Shown here in pieces: positions 8,972 to 18,905 of a stretch of DNA of 64,000 nucleotides. The position numbers and the translations under genes are program-made. A model generated the notes under the pieces. That model was not told the DNA's origin. It saw only the letters and a program-made list of their open reading frames with translations, and ran no database searches. The number at the start of each line of letters is the position of its first letter. The stretch's first letter is position 1. The DNA lies in contig JAFECG010000023.1 in assembly GCA_018242215.1 (NCBI GenBank), positions 62,001-126,000 on the forward strand, in the 5' to 3' direction. The stretch comes from Pseudomonadota bacterium. Its GTDB lineage: Bacteria; Pseudomonadota; Alphaproteobacteria; Rhizobiales; Hyphomicrobiaceae.

Positions 8972-8985
8972 TTGACTCCCATCAA
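8972..8985. promoter_or_regulatory. FNR/FixK-type operator, flavodoxin side
   Basis: TTGACTCCCATCAA matches TTGAT-N4-ATCAA at 9 of 10 positions. Its centre is about 72 bp from the flavodoxin ATG. AT-rich AATAAT near 8940-8945 on the minus strand would serve as a -10 element and put the box close to the usual -41.5 position. Confidence 0.5.
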
Positions 8986-9086
8986 ACGTCTATTTCCCAC
9001 TCGCTTCTGTCGCGCCAACTTCACTCGCAAAAGCCTTTCCAGCGTGTGCAATCTGCGATTGACATGCCTCGAAAGGAAGGCCGGCG

Positions 9087-9100
9087 ATGATCTAGGTCAA
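9087..9100. promoter_or_regulatory. second FNR/FixK-type operator, alcohol dehydrogenase side
   Basis: ATGATCTAGGTCAA matches TTGAT-N4-ATCAA at 8 of 10 positions and has the CTAG core often seen in alphaproteobacterial FNR-family sites. Its centre is about 70 bp upstream of the ATG at 9164, compatible with activation of that gene. Confidence 0.4.
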
Positions 9101-9163
9101 GGGTAATCCAGCTCCCGACTTTAGCCTGAGAGCTTCCGCTAAAAACATTCGCCGAGGTGCGTG

Positions 9164-10201
9164 ATGAAAGCTCTCGTCTACAAAGGTCCTGGCCAGAAAA
9201 TCGTTGAAGATCGCCCAACGCCTGAGCTGAAAGATGCGACCGATGCCATCGTCAAGATAACGAAAACGACGATTTGCGGCACCGATCTCCATATCCTGAA
9301 AGGGGACGTCCCGACATGCAGCCCTGGCCGCATCCTTGGTCACGAGGGGATTGGCGTGGTTGAAAAAGTCGGCGCAGGCGTCACGACATTCCATTCCGGC
9401 GATCGAGTATTGATCTCCTGCATCTCGGCATGCGGCCGCTGCGAATATTGCCGCCGTGGGATGTACTCGCATTGCACCACGGGCGGTTGGATTCTTGGCA
9501 ACGTCATCGATGGCACGCAGGCGGAATATGTCCGCATTCCGCATGCCGATACGAGCCTTTATCGAATCCCGGAGGCTGTAGATGAAGAAGCACTTGTCAT
9601 GCTCAGCGACATCCTGCCGACGGGCTTCGAGTGCGGCGTTCTGAATGGCAAGGTTACCCCCGGCGCCACGGTCGCGATTGTCGGTGCAGGCCCCATCGGG
9701 ATGGCGGCGCTGCTGACAGCGCAATTCTATTCTCCCGCCGAAATCATCATGATCGACCCTGATAAGAACCGCCTTGAGGTTGCGCAGCGCTTCGGGGCGA
9801 CGAAGACGGTCAACGCGACGGGCAACAAAGCAACCGAAGCCGTCATGAACTTGACTGCAGGTCGCGGTGTTGACACCGCCATCGAAGCGGTCGGCATTCC
9901 CGCCTCATTCCTGACGTGCGAGGACATCGTTGCGCCGGGCGGAACGATTGCGAACATCGGCGTTCACGGCGTTAAGGTCGACCTTCATCTCGAACGACTG
10001 TGGAGTCAGAACATCAGCATCACGACACGTCTCGTCGATACCGTCACGACCCCAATGCTGCTCAAGACGGTCGAAGCGCATAAAATCGATCCGACTCGGC
10101 TCATCACGCATCGTTTCAAGCTCAATAAAATTCTGGATGCGTATGACACGTTCGGTCGCGCATCCGAGACGCGTGCCATGAAGGTCATCATCGAGGCTTG
10201 A
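9164..10201 (+). CDS. zinc-dependent alcohol dehydrogenase, NAD(P)-linked (MDR family)
   Basis: A 345-residue medium-chain dehydrogenase. Catalytic zinc ligands are visible: Cys in TICGTDLH, GHE in RILGHEGIGVVEKVG, and Asp/Cys further on. The structural-zinc cysteines are in CGRCEYCRRGMYSHC. The Rossmann motif is VAIVGAGPIGMAALL. The overall pattern resembles the Cupriavidus-type Adh and tetrameric alcohol or butanediol dehydrogenases, so a short-chain alcohol or aldehyde is a reasonable substrate. ATG at 9164 has GAGG 6 nt upstream; a GTG directly before it is the longer alternative. The gene is followed by a 9-bp hairpin and converges on the ABC-2 operon. An FNR-type box upstream suggests oxygen-responsive expression. 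Confidence 0.88.
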   Translation: MKALVYKGPGQKIVEDRPTPELKDATDAIVKITKTTICGTDLHILKGDVPTCSPGRILGHEGIGVVEKVGAGVTTFHSGDRVLISCISACGRCEYCRRGMYSHCTTGGWILGNVIDGTQAEYVRIPHADTSLYRIPEAVDEEALVMLSDILPTGFECGVLNGKVTPGATVAIVGAGPIGMAALLTAQFYSPAEIIMIDPDKNRLEVAQRFGATKTVNATGNKATEAVMNLTAGRGVDTAIEAVGIPASFLTCEDIVAPGGTIANIGVHGVKVDLHLERLWSQNISITTRLVDTVTTPMLLKTVEAHKIDPTRLITHRFKLNKILDAYDTFGRASETRAMKVIIEA

Positions 10202-10211
10202 TGCGGGCCCT

Positions 10212-10235
10212 GTCGCCGCGTCAACGCGCGGCGAC
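10212..10235. terminator. stem-loop between convergent genes
   Basis: GTCGCCGCG / CGCGGCGAC forms a perfect 9-bp GC-rich stem with a 6-nt loop, 10 nt after the alcohol dehydrogenase stop. It has no T-tract, so termination would be inefficient or Rho-assisted; it may serve both convergent genes. Confidence 0.5.
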
Positions 10236-10267
10236 GTCCGTGGGACGTGGACTGGCTCAAAATGCTG

Positions 10268-11392
10268 CTAGCTGGAATATGCCGAAGAGTTGCGGAACCT
10301 TCGGATTGCGAGGGCTAGAAATATTCCGCCTATCACGGCAACCGCGGCAAACCGCGGCCAGACGATCTCGAGACCGGCTCCACGATAGAGAATTGCCTGG
10401 GCGTAGGCGACAAAATGCGTCGATGGCGAAGCCTGCATAATCGTCCGCAAAAATTGGGGCATGCTTTCGAGCGGCGTGGTGGCACCGGACAGCATGTTGA
10501 GCGGCACCGCTACGAGAATATAAAGCAGCCCGAGCTGCGGCATCGTTCGCGCGATCGTTGCAAGAAACAACCCGATCGCCGTCGCGAAAAACAAATAGAT
10601 CACCACGCCAACCATAAAGAGCGGTATCGAGCCAGCGATGGGAACGTCGAGAAGCCTCTCGACGATGAAGATGAGCGAAAGGCCGACCGCCCCCGTGATG
10701 ATGACCGCATTTGCCCAGATTTTTGACATTGCAATTTCAAAAGGGGTCAACGGCATCACGAGCAAATGATCCATCGTGCCGTGCTCGCGTTCGCGAACGA
10801 CCGCAGCGCCTGCGAGAATAATAGCCAACATCGTGATTGAATTGATGATCCCCATCACCGACGAGAACCAACCGGTCGTCGCATTGGGATTGAATGCCAT
10901 GTGCGTCGAAAGCGTTACGGCTGGGATGATCGAAGCTTCGGATCTCGTGACAAAGTTAGAGATCTCGGTCGAAATAATCTGTGCCGCATAGCCCGAACCG
11001 ATTCCCGCCTGCACCATTGCCGTTGCATCGACAGCTATCTGCAATGCCGGTTTGCGGTCGCCGAGAACATCGCGTTCGAAGTGGGGTGGGATATCAATGA
11101 CAAATGTGTATCTGCCGGTGTTCATCAGCCGATCGATGTCTCGCTCCTCGACGTAGACCGGGGGCTTGAAATAGGGAGGCAGGAATGCCGCTGCAATCCG
11201 CCTCGAAAGTACGGAGTGATCCTCATCCACAATCGCAATCGATGCGTTATGCAATTCCTGAGAGTTGCTCTGCGCCTGGGCGATGATCGCCAGAGAAAAG
11301 GAATAAACAACGAAGGCAAGCAAGACCCAGTCGCGAAAGAAACTGCGCAGCTCCTTCGTGCCCAGCCAGAAGATGTTTTCGAGCGACCTCAT
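10268..11392 (-). CDS. ABC-2 type transporter permease (YhhJ-like)
   Basis: A 374-residue membrane protein. One N-terminal transmembrane helix (near residues 18-36) is followed by a periplasmic domain of about 150 residues and then five or six C-terminal helices. This is the ABC-2 permease fold. EREHGTMDHLLVMPLTPFEIAMSKIWAN is the conserved family segment. It is the last gene of a three-gene minus-strand operon, 4 bp after the RbbA-type ATPase, which itself carries a similar permease half. The set matches the yhiI-rbbA-yhhJ arrangement of E. coli. Function is probably export of hydrophobic compounds; the substrate is unknown. Confidence 0.88.
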   Translation of the reverse strand: MRSLENIFWLGTKELRSFFRDWVLLAFVVYSFSLAIIAQAQSNSQELHNASIAIVDEDHSVLSRRIAAAFLPPYFKPPVYVEERDIDRLMNTGRYTFVIDIPPHFERDVLGDRKPALQIAVDATAMVQAGIGSGYAAQIISTEISNFVTRSEASIIPAVTLSTHMAFNPNATTGWFSSVMGIINSITMLAIILAGAAVVREREHGTMDHLLVMPLTPFEIAMSKIWANAVIITGAVGLSLIFIVERLLDVPIAGSIPLFMVGVVIYLFFATAIGLFLATIARTMPQLGLLYILVAVPLNMLSGATTPLESMPQFLRTIMQASPSTHFVAYAQAILYRGAGLEIVWPRFAAVAVIGGIFLALAIRRFRNSSAYSS

Positions 11393-11396
11393 CCCT

Positions 11397-14156
11397 TCAT
11401 GTCTCCTGCTTGCGCAGCAGCAGAAGGCTCAAAATTGTCAGCGCCGGCACGAACAGGGCAAGCATCGCCAGATGATGGGCGAGATCGGCGAACCGGAGGC
11501 CCTTCGTGAAAGTCCCGACGCTAATGGGGACGAAATACGTCATCGGAAAGAGCCGGCCCAGCACCGCGCCAAATCCCGTGATCGATGAAATTGGGGTCAG
11601 CATTCCCGAAAACATAGTAGCGGGCAGAACGGTCAGGATTGCCGTTCCGAAGAGCGCGGCGATTTGGGTGCGGGTGAACGACGAGATAAGCATGCCATAG
11701 CCGGTCGTCGCAGTTACGTAGATCAGCGCGCCCAGTGCCAGGGTGAAGAAGCTTCCCTTAAGTGGCACCTGGAAGATAAAAATCGCCATAAGAAACAAGT
11801 TGACGAAGTTCAGCATCGCAACGGCGATATACGGAATTTGCTTCCCTAACAAGAATTCGAGGCGCGTGACCGGCGTAACGTAGAGATTGGTGATGGAGCC
11901 GAGTTCCTTTTCCCTGACGATTGCGAGCGCCATGAGTATCGCCGGAATCAATGCAAGCTGCATCGCGATCGTCGATGGCACCATCGCATAGATGCTGTCG
12001 AAATCCTGATTGTAACGAAAGCGCGTTTCGATATCGGCCGGCACCGTCGCGTCGGCAAGCGCACCGTGACCGCGGATCGCAGGATCGCTGAGGAACTGCC
12101 GGTGGACGCCTTCCAAGTATTCGCGGATCGTCTCGGCCCGGAACGGCATCGCGCCGTCGATCCAGACGCCGACCTCCGTTGGCCGCCCGCGCCGAATATC
12201 GCGCCCAAACCCCGGCGGAATTTCCACGGTCGCGTTGACTTGGCCGCTTTTCAAACGCTCTTGCAGATCGGCGACATCTTTTATCGGCGGCTCCTCAACG
12301 AAATACGCGGAACCTCGAAGTTCACCAAGGTAGGCTCGGCTTTCGAAACTGTTGTCGCGATCGAGCGCCGCAAACGACAGAGAATTGACGTCCGTCGTAA
12401 TCCCAAAGCCGACCACCAGCATCAGAAACGCTGTTCCAGCAAGTGCAAAGCCCAAGCGGATCGGATCTCTGAGAAGCTCCAGCGACTCCCGAATCGTGTA
12501 GGCGAGCATCCGTCGCGGCGAAAAGTATTTCTGTTCTTTTGGCGGAGATACCTCGTGAATAGTTTTCACAGGAACAGCCGTCACGAGCTCGGCGTCGCCG
12601 GTGCGTGTCGAGGAGGCACCTTCGGCCTCCTCCAGATATTCGATGAAAGCCTGTTCCAATGTCGCAGCGCCGCGTGCCTTTACTAGGTTGGCTGGCGTAT
12701 CCATCGCCAGAACGCGCCCGGCATTCATCAGCGCCACGCGATCGCAGCGCGCTGCTTCGTTCATGAAGTGCGTCGAGACAAAAATCGTGACGCCGTTCTT
12801 GCGCGAAAGATCGATCAGCAATTCCCAAAAGTTGTCGCGTGCGATCGGATCAACACCTGATGTTGGCTCGTCGAGGATCAAAACCTCCGGTTCGTGCACA
12901 ACCGCGACCGCAAGCGACAGGCGCTGCCGAATACCCAGCGGCAGATCCTCGGCCAGCTTATCGACGTAATGAGTCAGGCCGAAGCGCCACAGCAGATACC
13001 TAATCCGCTGTTCCATCTCATCTCGTGGCAAATGGAAAAGACGGGCATGCAATTCGAGGTTCTGGCGAACCGTCAGTTCCGTGTAGAGGGAAAACGATTG
13101 AGACATGTATCCGACGCGCTTGCGCGAGTTCATGTCCTCAGCATCGATGGGGCGCCCGAGCAGCGTGGCACTTCCCTCAGTCGAAGGCAGCAGACCTGTC
13201 AGCATTTTCATCGTTGTGGTCTTGCCGCAGCCGTTGGAGCCGAGGAATCCGAATATCTCTCCTCGGCCGATGTTGAAGCTGACATGGTCGACCGCCGTGA
13301 AATCCCCGAAGCGGCGCGTCAATCCGCGAGCCACAATCACGGGTTCGTTTCCGTCGTCACGCCGCGGTGGGATCTTCAATTCGCGATGTCCGACTTTTTG
13401 AGACGCGGGCAGAAGTGAAATGAATGCCTTTTCTATGGTGTTCGACGCGGTTTTCGCCTTCAGCTCCAACGGCGCCCCGGAGGCAAGGATTTTCCCCCCG
13501 TCCATCGCGACAAGCCAATCGAACTGTTCTGCCTCTTCCATATAGGCTGTCGCGACGATGACGGACATTTCAGCCTGACGAGCCCGCATACGTCCGATGA
13601 GTTGCCAAAACTGGCGGCGCGACAACGGATCGACGCCGGTTGTCGGCTCATCGAGGATGAGCAAATCGGGATCGTGGATCAGCGCGCAACAGAGGCCGAG
13701 CTTTTGGCGCATACCGCCCGAAAGCTTTTTTGCAGGTCTGTCCCCGAACGGTGTCAGGCCTGTGCTGTGCAGAAGGTCGGCGATGCGCTCTTCGCGTTCA
13801 GCGCGCGCCTGTCCGAAAAGGCGTGCAAAGAATTCGATATTTTCCCGCACACTGAGATCCGGATAGAGGTTCTTTCCCAGGCCTTGCGGCATGTAAGCAA
13901 TGCGCGGACAGATTGCTTCCCGCTCTGCGGCGCGGGTCATGTCGGCATCGAGGACGATCACCGATCCGGCCTGGATTTTCCGCGCACCCGAAACCAATGA
14001 AAGCAGCGAGGATTTTCCGACGCCGTCGGGGCCGATCAGACCGACGATGCAGGATTTCGGAATATGCAAACTGACATGATCAAGCGCGAGAACATGGCCG
14101 TACGCGTGCGTCACGTGTTCCAGATGGACAGCAGTGTCGAGGCGACTGTCTTTCAC
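11397..14156 (-). CDS. RbbA-like fused double-ATPase / ABC-2 permease
   Basis: A protein of about 919 residues with three parts. The first ABC ATPase has Walker [15 protein letters not shown], signature [12 protein letters not shown] and Walker [13 protein letters not shown]. The second has [14 protein letters not shown], signature-like [12 protein letters not shown] and [12 protein letters not shown]. The last 370 residues form an ABC-2 membrane domain with the [21 protein letters not shown] segment. This is the layout of RbbA (YhiH). The second signature, LPLGIRQ, departs from the LSGGQ consensus. I place the start at GTG 14156, because it overlaps the adaptor stop as GTGA and has AGG 7 nt upstream; a TTG at 14183 is the longer option. 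Confidence 0.88.
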   Translation of the reverse strand: MKDSRLDTAVHLEHVTHAYGHVLALDHVSLHIPKSCIVGLIGPDGVGKSSLLSLVSGARKIQAGSVIVLDADMTRAAEREAICPRIAYMPQGLGKNLYPDLSVRENIEFFARLFGQARAEREERIADLLHSTGLTPFGDRPAKKLSGGMRQKLGLCCALIHDPDLLILDEPTTGVDPLSRRQFWQLIGRMRARQAEMSVIVATAYMEEAEQFDWLVAMDGGKILASGAPLELKAKTASNTIEKAFISLLPASQKVGHRELKIPPRRDDGNEPVIVARGLTRRFGDFTAVDHVSFNIGRGEIFGFLGSNGCGKTTTMKMLTGLLPSTEGSATLLGRPIDAEDMNSRKRVGYMSQSFSLYTELTVRQNLELHARLFHLPRDEMEQRIRYLLWRFGLTHYVDKLAEDLPLGIRQRLSLAVAVVHEPEVLILDEPTSGVDPIARDNFWELLIDLSRKNGVTIFVSTHFMNEAARCDRVALMNAGRVLAMDTPANLVKARGAATLEQAFIEYLEEAEGASSTRTGDAELVTAVPVKTIHEVSPPKEQKYFSPRRMLAYTIRESLELLRDPIRLGFALAGTAFLMLVVGFGITTDVNSLSFAALDRDNSFESRAYLGELRGSAYFVEEPPIKDVADLQERLKSGQVNATVEIPPGFGRDIRRGRPTEVGVWIDGAMPFRAETIREYLEGVHRQFLSDPAIRGHGALADATVPADIETRFRYNQDFDSIYAMVPSTIAMQLALIPAILMALAIVREKELGSITNLYVTPVTRLEFLLGKQIPYIAVAMLNFVNLFLMAIFIFQVPLKGSFFTLALGALIYVTATTGYGMLISSFTRTQIAALFGTAILTVLPATMFSGMLTPISSITGFGAVLGRLFPMTYFVPISVGTFTKGLRFADLAHHLAMLALFVPALTILSLLLLRKQET

Positions 14157-15265
14157 TGTTTGACCTGGAGGCGGGCGGGCCAATCGACTGCCGGATCCGT
14201 GCGCACATATGCCATTCCTGGCAGTCCGCTTCGGATTGCGTCGGCATGAGCCTTGAGCCGCTCTGGATCGATCCGAACACGAATTCGAAACATCAGTTTG
14301 TCGCGCTCTGTCTGCGTCTCGACCATTTTGGGTGTGAATTGAGCCTGATCGGCGATGAAAGTGACTTTCGCAGGTATCGGATGGTCCGGGTACACGTCGA
14401 GAACGATGCGGGCCTCGTTTCCGATCTTCACCCGTCCTGCAGCTATCGTGGGAAGATAGATGTCCATATAGACGTAGCTGAAGTCGAGCATCGTAAAGAC
14501 TTTGCCGCCTGCCGGCAGCACTTCCCCGACATTCGCGATGCGGTAGGCGATCCGTCCGTCCCGCGGCGCGACGAGAGTGTTGTCGGCGATGTTTACGCGA
14601 TAGAGCTCAGCATCATGATTGGCGGCATCGAGCGCATGCTGGGCTTCGATGACGCGCTCCTGCGCAGCAATCTCACCTGACTGTGCTCCCTGAAGGGTCT
14701 GTTGGCGCTGATCGAAAACTTCCTTTGTCACCCATCCATCTTTGAACAGAGCTTTCGCCCGGTCCATCTGCTGCTGCGCAAGAATGACTTCGGAATGTGC
14801 CTGCTCGGCATTGGCTTGCGCCTCGGCAATGGCCCTCTTTGCCGACGCTGCCTGCGATTCCGACTTCTTCAAGGATGCCTGCAGGTCTCGGGTATCCATG
14901 ACGGCAAGAACCTGTCCCGCAACGACTCTAGCGCCTTCATCAACTCGTAACCCGAGAATCCGTCCGGCAAACTTCGTCGCGATGTCGATCGGGTCAGCCT
15001 CGATGCGGCCATTCCCCGAAAAAATGCCGGCGGGAAGAGCGGGCGTTTGGCTGATCCACCAGTAAATGCCGCCGCCCGCCGCTGCGACGGCGATCACCAG
15101 CGCGAGAAGAACCCGCTTCCAGCTGATCGACCTCTTAAGGTCGGTGTCGGGGAGCGCTGCCGGTATCTGTTCGCCAGGTGGTTTGGCAACCAACGGCGAC
15201 GGCTTGCTCACGCCCTCGTCGGTCTGCGGAACAGCCTTGTCGCGGACGTCGCTGCTCTGATTCAT
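14153..15265 (-). CDS. HlyD-family membrane fusion protein (YhiI-like)
   Basis: A periplasmic adaptor of about 370 residues and first gene of the ABC-2 efflux operon. A soluble Pro/Lys-rich cytoplasmic tail is followed by one transmembrane helix ([20 protein letters not shown]). Next come a barrel-sandwich half-motif ([30 protein letters not shown]), a coiled coil of Gln/Ala-rich heptads, and the second half-motif [16 protein letters not shown]. This is the standard HlyD layout. I chose ATG at 15265 (MNQSSDVRD) with GGAAGGG just upstream. The longer frame from GTG 15334 adds 23 residues that look non-coding. Its 3' end overlaps the next gene by 4 nt, indicating translational coupling. Confidence 0.85.
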   Translation of the reverse strand: MNQSSDVRDKAVPQTDEGVSKPSPLVAKPPGEQIPAALPDTDLKRSISWKRVLLALVIAVAAAGGGIYWWISQTPALPAGIFSGNGRIEADPIDIATKFAGRILGLRVDEGARVVAGQVLAVMDTRDLQASLKKSESQAASAKRAIAEAQANAEQAHSEVILAQQQMDRAKALFKDGWVTKEVFDQRQQTLQGAQSGEIAAQERVIEAQHALDAANHDAELYRVNIADNTLVAPRDGRIAYRIANVGEVLPAGGKVFTMLDFSYVYMDIYLPTIAAGRVKIGNEARIVLDVYPDHPIPAKVTFIADQAQFTPKMVETQTERDKLMFRIRVRIDPERLKAHADAIRSGLPGMAYVRTDPAVDWPARLQVKQ

Positions 15266-15765
15266 CCCTTCCGACCTTTTAAGTGCGCTTAGGACCCCCG
15301 TTTGCCGACAGCCCCAGGAACGCCAGCGTCGCACCCAGCAAATTTTGTCGAAACTTCAACGCGTGCGAAGTGCGAGCATCGTTCAGTGACTCTCGCAAAG
15401 CTTTGACGTGCCGCAAACACGCTGTTGCACCGCACGCTGCTACCGGCGGAAATTAGCGGAATGGAGAACGATGAGTTCAGTCGTTTGCGATGAAGCCGAT
15501 TGCCGTCGCTGTATGGCAGCGCGCGAGATGCGGGGGACAGAGCTCGGTATTTTCCAAAGAGAAGCCCCGCCGAAAAACGGCAGGGCAACGAAAATGGATA
15601 TAATATCAACGGCGCAGTCAAAAGATGACGCAGAGTAATACTTCACTCAGTTCAAATGGGCGCTAAGGAGCGCATGGCGAGTGGACACCAGAAGTCTGAT
15701 TCGTATCAAGGTTTGTGGCCCCTTAATGCACAAATTTTGAACTCCGAAAGGATCAAACGTTCTCG
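15266..15765. other. intergenic region between two efflux operons
   Basis: About 500 bp with no convincing gene. It holds the promoter of the ABC-2 operon (minus strand, upstream of 15265) and, nearer 15766, the 3' end and terminator of the RND operon. Short frames in it lack ribosome binding sites and recognisable products. Confidence 0.6.
15564..15586 (-). terminator. rho-independent-like terminator of the CzcA-type operon
   Basis: On the minus strand GCCC-T-GCCG and CGGC-G-GGGC form a stem with one mismatch and a TTTTT loop, followed by TTCTCTTT. It lies about 180 nt past the RND pump stop and in its direction of transcription. Confidence 0.6.
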
Positions 15766-18700
15766 CTAATCCGAGGCTGGCGCGCCATGTGTCGGAGCGA
15801 CATCCGAACCTGCCGAAGGGATCTTCTTTCGCGAGATCCGGAGCAGACTGCCCATCCGAATAAGTGCCTCCGGTAAGATTCCCAAATTGAGAAGCGTCGC
15901 CGTCGTCAGGCCTCCGAGAATCGTAATTGCCATCGGCGCCTCGATCTCATGACCCGGACGGCCGAGACCCAGCGCCAATGGGACAAGGCCGAGAGCGGCC
16001 ATGAGCGCTGTCATGAACACCGGAGCCAATCGTTCAGCCGCCGCAAGGCGGATGGTATCCGGGCTCCACCCCTTATGTTCGTCGTCAGCGACGTGCTCGA
16101 CGTGCGCGAGCATCATGACGGAGTTCCGCGCACCGATACCAAAGACGGTGATCAATCCGACGAGGCTTCCAAGTGTCATTCCAATACCGCTCGCAACGAT
16201 CGCCGCGATGCTGCCGATGAGGCAGAACGGCAAATTGATGAGGACCAAAACCGCGAGACCGCGCCTGCGAAAAGCCATCGTCAGCGCGGCAACGATCAGC
16301 GCAGTGCTTAAAGCGGTCAGGCCCGCCAGCCGAATTTGCCCTTCGCGCTCCGCTTCGGCTTGACCGGCGAAAGAAACGTAGACGTCTTTCGGAAGATTCA
16401 ATGCGTTGACACGCTCGCGCGCCTGATCAACGATCGTACGTAGCGAATACCCTTTGGCGCCATTAAATGTTACGGCGACCCTGCGCTGTGCGCCCGCGTG
16501 CTGAATGTTGGAGCGACCCTCCGTGAGCGTGATAGTCGCAACGTTCTTCAGAAGCGTTTTCGTCGTCGCGTTGCCGATCATGAGCTTATCGAGCGCGTCG
16601 ATACGGTTGCGATCGTCGGGAGAGAGGATAACCACGACGTCAACGGTGCGAGCACCCTCATATGTCTGCCCGACTGTCGTCCCCGCGAACGCCGTCTGTA
16701 TGGTCGCCAAAGCGTCGCTTGCCGAAAGCCCGTAGTTCGAAAGAGCGATGGGATCGAGCTTTACCGATAGAGTGGGCACGGTCGCGCTTCTTGGCATCCG
16801 GAGGTCGATAACGCCGGGAATGTCGGAGACAGCCTTCTGGATATCGGCGGCAGCGCTCTCGATGGAATCGAGATTCGTTCCGATGACATTGATGACGACC
16901 TGTGCCGTTTCGCCCGTGAGGCTTTCGCTGATGCGGTCGCCCAGAAATGTCAATGTCTCGCTTCTGACTTCAGGAAAGTCCTTAAGCGTATCGCGGATGA
17001 TGGCCTGAGCTTCCTCCTCGCTTTCGGAATGCTCCGGTTTCAGCTCAATGTGGAATTCGCTTTTGTCGACGCTCCAGGTGTCTTCTCCGGCTTCGGCTCG
17101 GCCAATCTGGTGGGCGACTGTTGCAACGAACGGAAGTTTGAGCAAAGCCGCCGTCACGCGCTCGCCCACAGCCACGACATCATCGCTCGACGTGCCGGGC
17201 GAGGCCATCGCCATTTGTAAAACGAAATGCCCTTCGCGGAATTGTGGGATGAGTTCGCTGTAGAGGAAAGGTACAACTGCGACCGCGGCGACGGCGCTGA
17301 CGGTAAGCAGCAGGATCGTTGCGCCCCACGCGCGCCGGACGGCGCTAAGAACCGCAGCCTGCGCGACTTTCAGCCCTTTGATGAGCGGCGATTCCTTCGT
17401 GTCTTCCGTATTGGTCAAAAGCAGTGCGCACAGCGCCGGCGTAACGGTCATTGCGACGACCATTGAGGCGACGACGGCGACGATAAACGTCAGCGCCATC
17501 GGGCCGATGAACCGTCCCTGCACGCCGCCAGCGAACAAGACAGGAATAAATGCGAAGATCACGGCGAGCGTGCCATACAGCATCGAACCCCGGATTTCTA
17601 TGGATGCATCCTCGATGACTTTCAGTCGGTCTGCCTCTGGCCCGGCAAGCCGCAAACGGCGTGCGATGTTCTCGATATCTATGATGGCATCGTCGACGAG
17701 CACGCCGAGCGCGAGTGCGAAGCCGCCGAGCGTCATCGTGTTGAGAGACTGACCGCACTCGGTCAAAACGACGACAGCCGCCAGCAGCGACAGTGGAATA
17801 GCAAGAAACGAAATGAGGGACGCTCGAATGCTTCTCAGAAATGCGTAGAGCACGATCAAGATCAAAGCAGATCCGAGTGTCAGCGCCGCCTCGAGATTTT
17901 CCAGCGCGCGAACCACGAAAGTGGCCGGCCGATGCAGCGCCGGATACATCTTGATTCCGCGGTGCTGGAGCGCAGGCTCAAGCTCGGCAAGCGCCGCCTC
18001 CGTCGCTTTCGTCGCGTCGAGCGTATTCGCACCGAATTGTCCCGATACCGTTATGAGAACGCCCGGCTGCCCCATGATCGTCGCGTCGCCGATCTTGGCT
18101 GCGGGCCCTATGACGACCGTGGCGACGTCGGCAACGCGAATTGGACGGTTGTTCTGCATCGTCACGACGGCTTCCGCGATGCTGCGCGGATCAGGCGTCG
18201 GAGGCGGCGTTTCAATCGTAATTCGTTGCGCTGCCGTCTCGACCACGCCACCGCCGCTTAGTGCAATGGCGCCTTTTGCTGCATTCATGACGTCTGTAAT
18301 CGTCAGTCCAAGCGCCGTAAGGCGATCGAGGTCCGGTTGGATCTGGACCTGACGAATTGCGCCGCCATAGACCGTGACGCGAGCAATCCCCGGAACAGCG
18401 AGCAGGCGGGGCTTGATCGTCCAATCGGCGATGTCTCGGAGCGTGTAGGGATCGACCTGATCCGAAACGATGCCGAGCTTCAGAACGTCCATCGTGCTCG
18501 ACGTCAACGGCGTCAATTTCGGAGGACCGAATCCCGACGGAAATTTGCCGTTGAGTGTGCTCAGGCGTTCAGCGATACCCTGCCTTGTCACGTTCGGGTC
18601 GGCGCTTTCCTGAAATGTGATCAGCACGACGGACAGTCCGTAGATCGACTCCGAGCGGACCGTATCAATGCCTGGGCCGCCTATGATCGCCGCCTCGATC

Positions 18701-18900
18701 GGCCGTGTGATGATCTGTTCGACCTGCTTTGGCGCCAGCCCTGGAGCTTCGGTCTGAATCGTAACTTGCGGCGGAACGAATTCGGGGAAGACGTCGAGCG
18801 GCGCACGCATCGCGAGGAAGCCACCTCCGACGAGCCACACCACCGAAAGCAACGCGACGAACCCACGATAACGGATCGACCAGCGAATAAGTGTATTCAT
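15766..18900 (-). CDS. RND efflux pump of the heavy-metal (CzcA/CusA) type
   Basis: A 1044-residue inner-membrane proton-driven efflux pump. The N-terminal APLDVFPEFVPPQVTIQTEAPGL and the LGGFALALGVLVDDAIIDIEN segment in transmembrane helix 4 are typical of the HME branch; the acidic pair DD there serves proton relay. Twelve transmembrane helices and two large periplasmic loops are present. The HME group exports divalent or monovalent metals, but metal-ligand residues cannot be assigned by eye, and related pumps export organics. It starts 5 bp after the adaptor gene. No outer-membrane TolC-like gene is nearby. A terminator-like hairpin follows. Confidence 0.88.
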   Translation of the reverse strand: MNTLIRWSIRYRGFVALLSVVWLVGGGFLAMRAPLDVFPEFVPPQVTIQTEAPGLAPKQVEQIITRPIEAAIIGGPGIDTVRSESIYGLSVVLITFQESADPNVTRQGIAERLSTLNGKFPSGFGPPKLTPLTSSTMDVLKLGIVSDQVDPYTLRDIADWTIKPRLLAVPGIARVTVYGGAIRQVQIQPDLDRLTALGLTITDVMNAAKGAIALSGGGVVETAAQRITIETPPPTPDPRSIAEAVVTMQNNRPIRVADVATVVIGPAAKIGDATIMGQPGVLITVSGQFGANTLDATKATEAALAELEPALQHRGIKMYPALHRPATFVVRALENLEAALTLGSALILIVLYAFLRSIRASLISFLAIPLSLLAAVVVLTECGQSLNTMTLGGFALALGVLVDDAIIDIENIARRLRLAGPEADRLKVIEDASIEIRGSMLYGTLAVIFAFIPVLFAGGVQGRFIGPMALTFIVAVVASMVVAMTVTPALCALLLTNTEDTKESPLIKGLKVAQAAVLSAVRRAWGATILLLTVSAVAAVAVVPFLYSELIPQFREGHFVLQMAMASPGTSSDDVVAVGERVTAALLKLPFVATVAHQIGRAEAGEDTWSVDKSEFHIELKPEHSESEEEAQAIIRDTLKDFPEVRSETLTFLGDRISESLTGETAQVVINVIGTNLDSIESAAADIQKAVSDIPGVIDLRMPRSATVPTLSVKLDPIALSNYGLSASDALATIQTAFAGTTVGQTYEGARTVDVVVILSPDDRNRIDALDKLMIGNATTKTLLKNVATITLTEGRSNIQHAGAQRRVAVTFNGAKGYSLRTIVDQARERVNALNLPKDVYVSFAGQAEAEREGQIRLAGLTALSTALIVAALTMAFRRRGLAVLVLINLPFCLIGSIAAIVASGIGMTLGSLVGLITVFGIGARNSVMMLAHVEHVADDEHKGWSPDTIRLAAAERLAPVFMTALMAALGLVPLALGLGRPGHEIEAPMAITILGGLTTATLLNLGILPEALIRMGSLLRISRKKIPSAGSDVAPTHGAPASD

Positions 18901-18905
18901 GCGAT

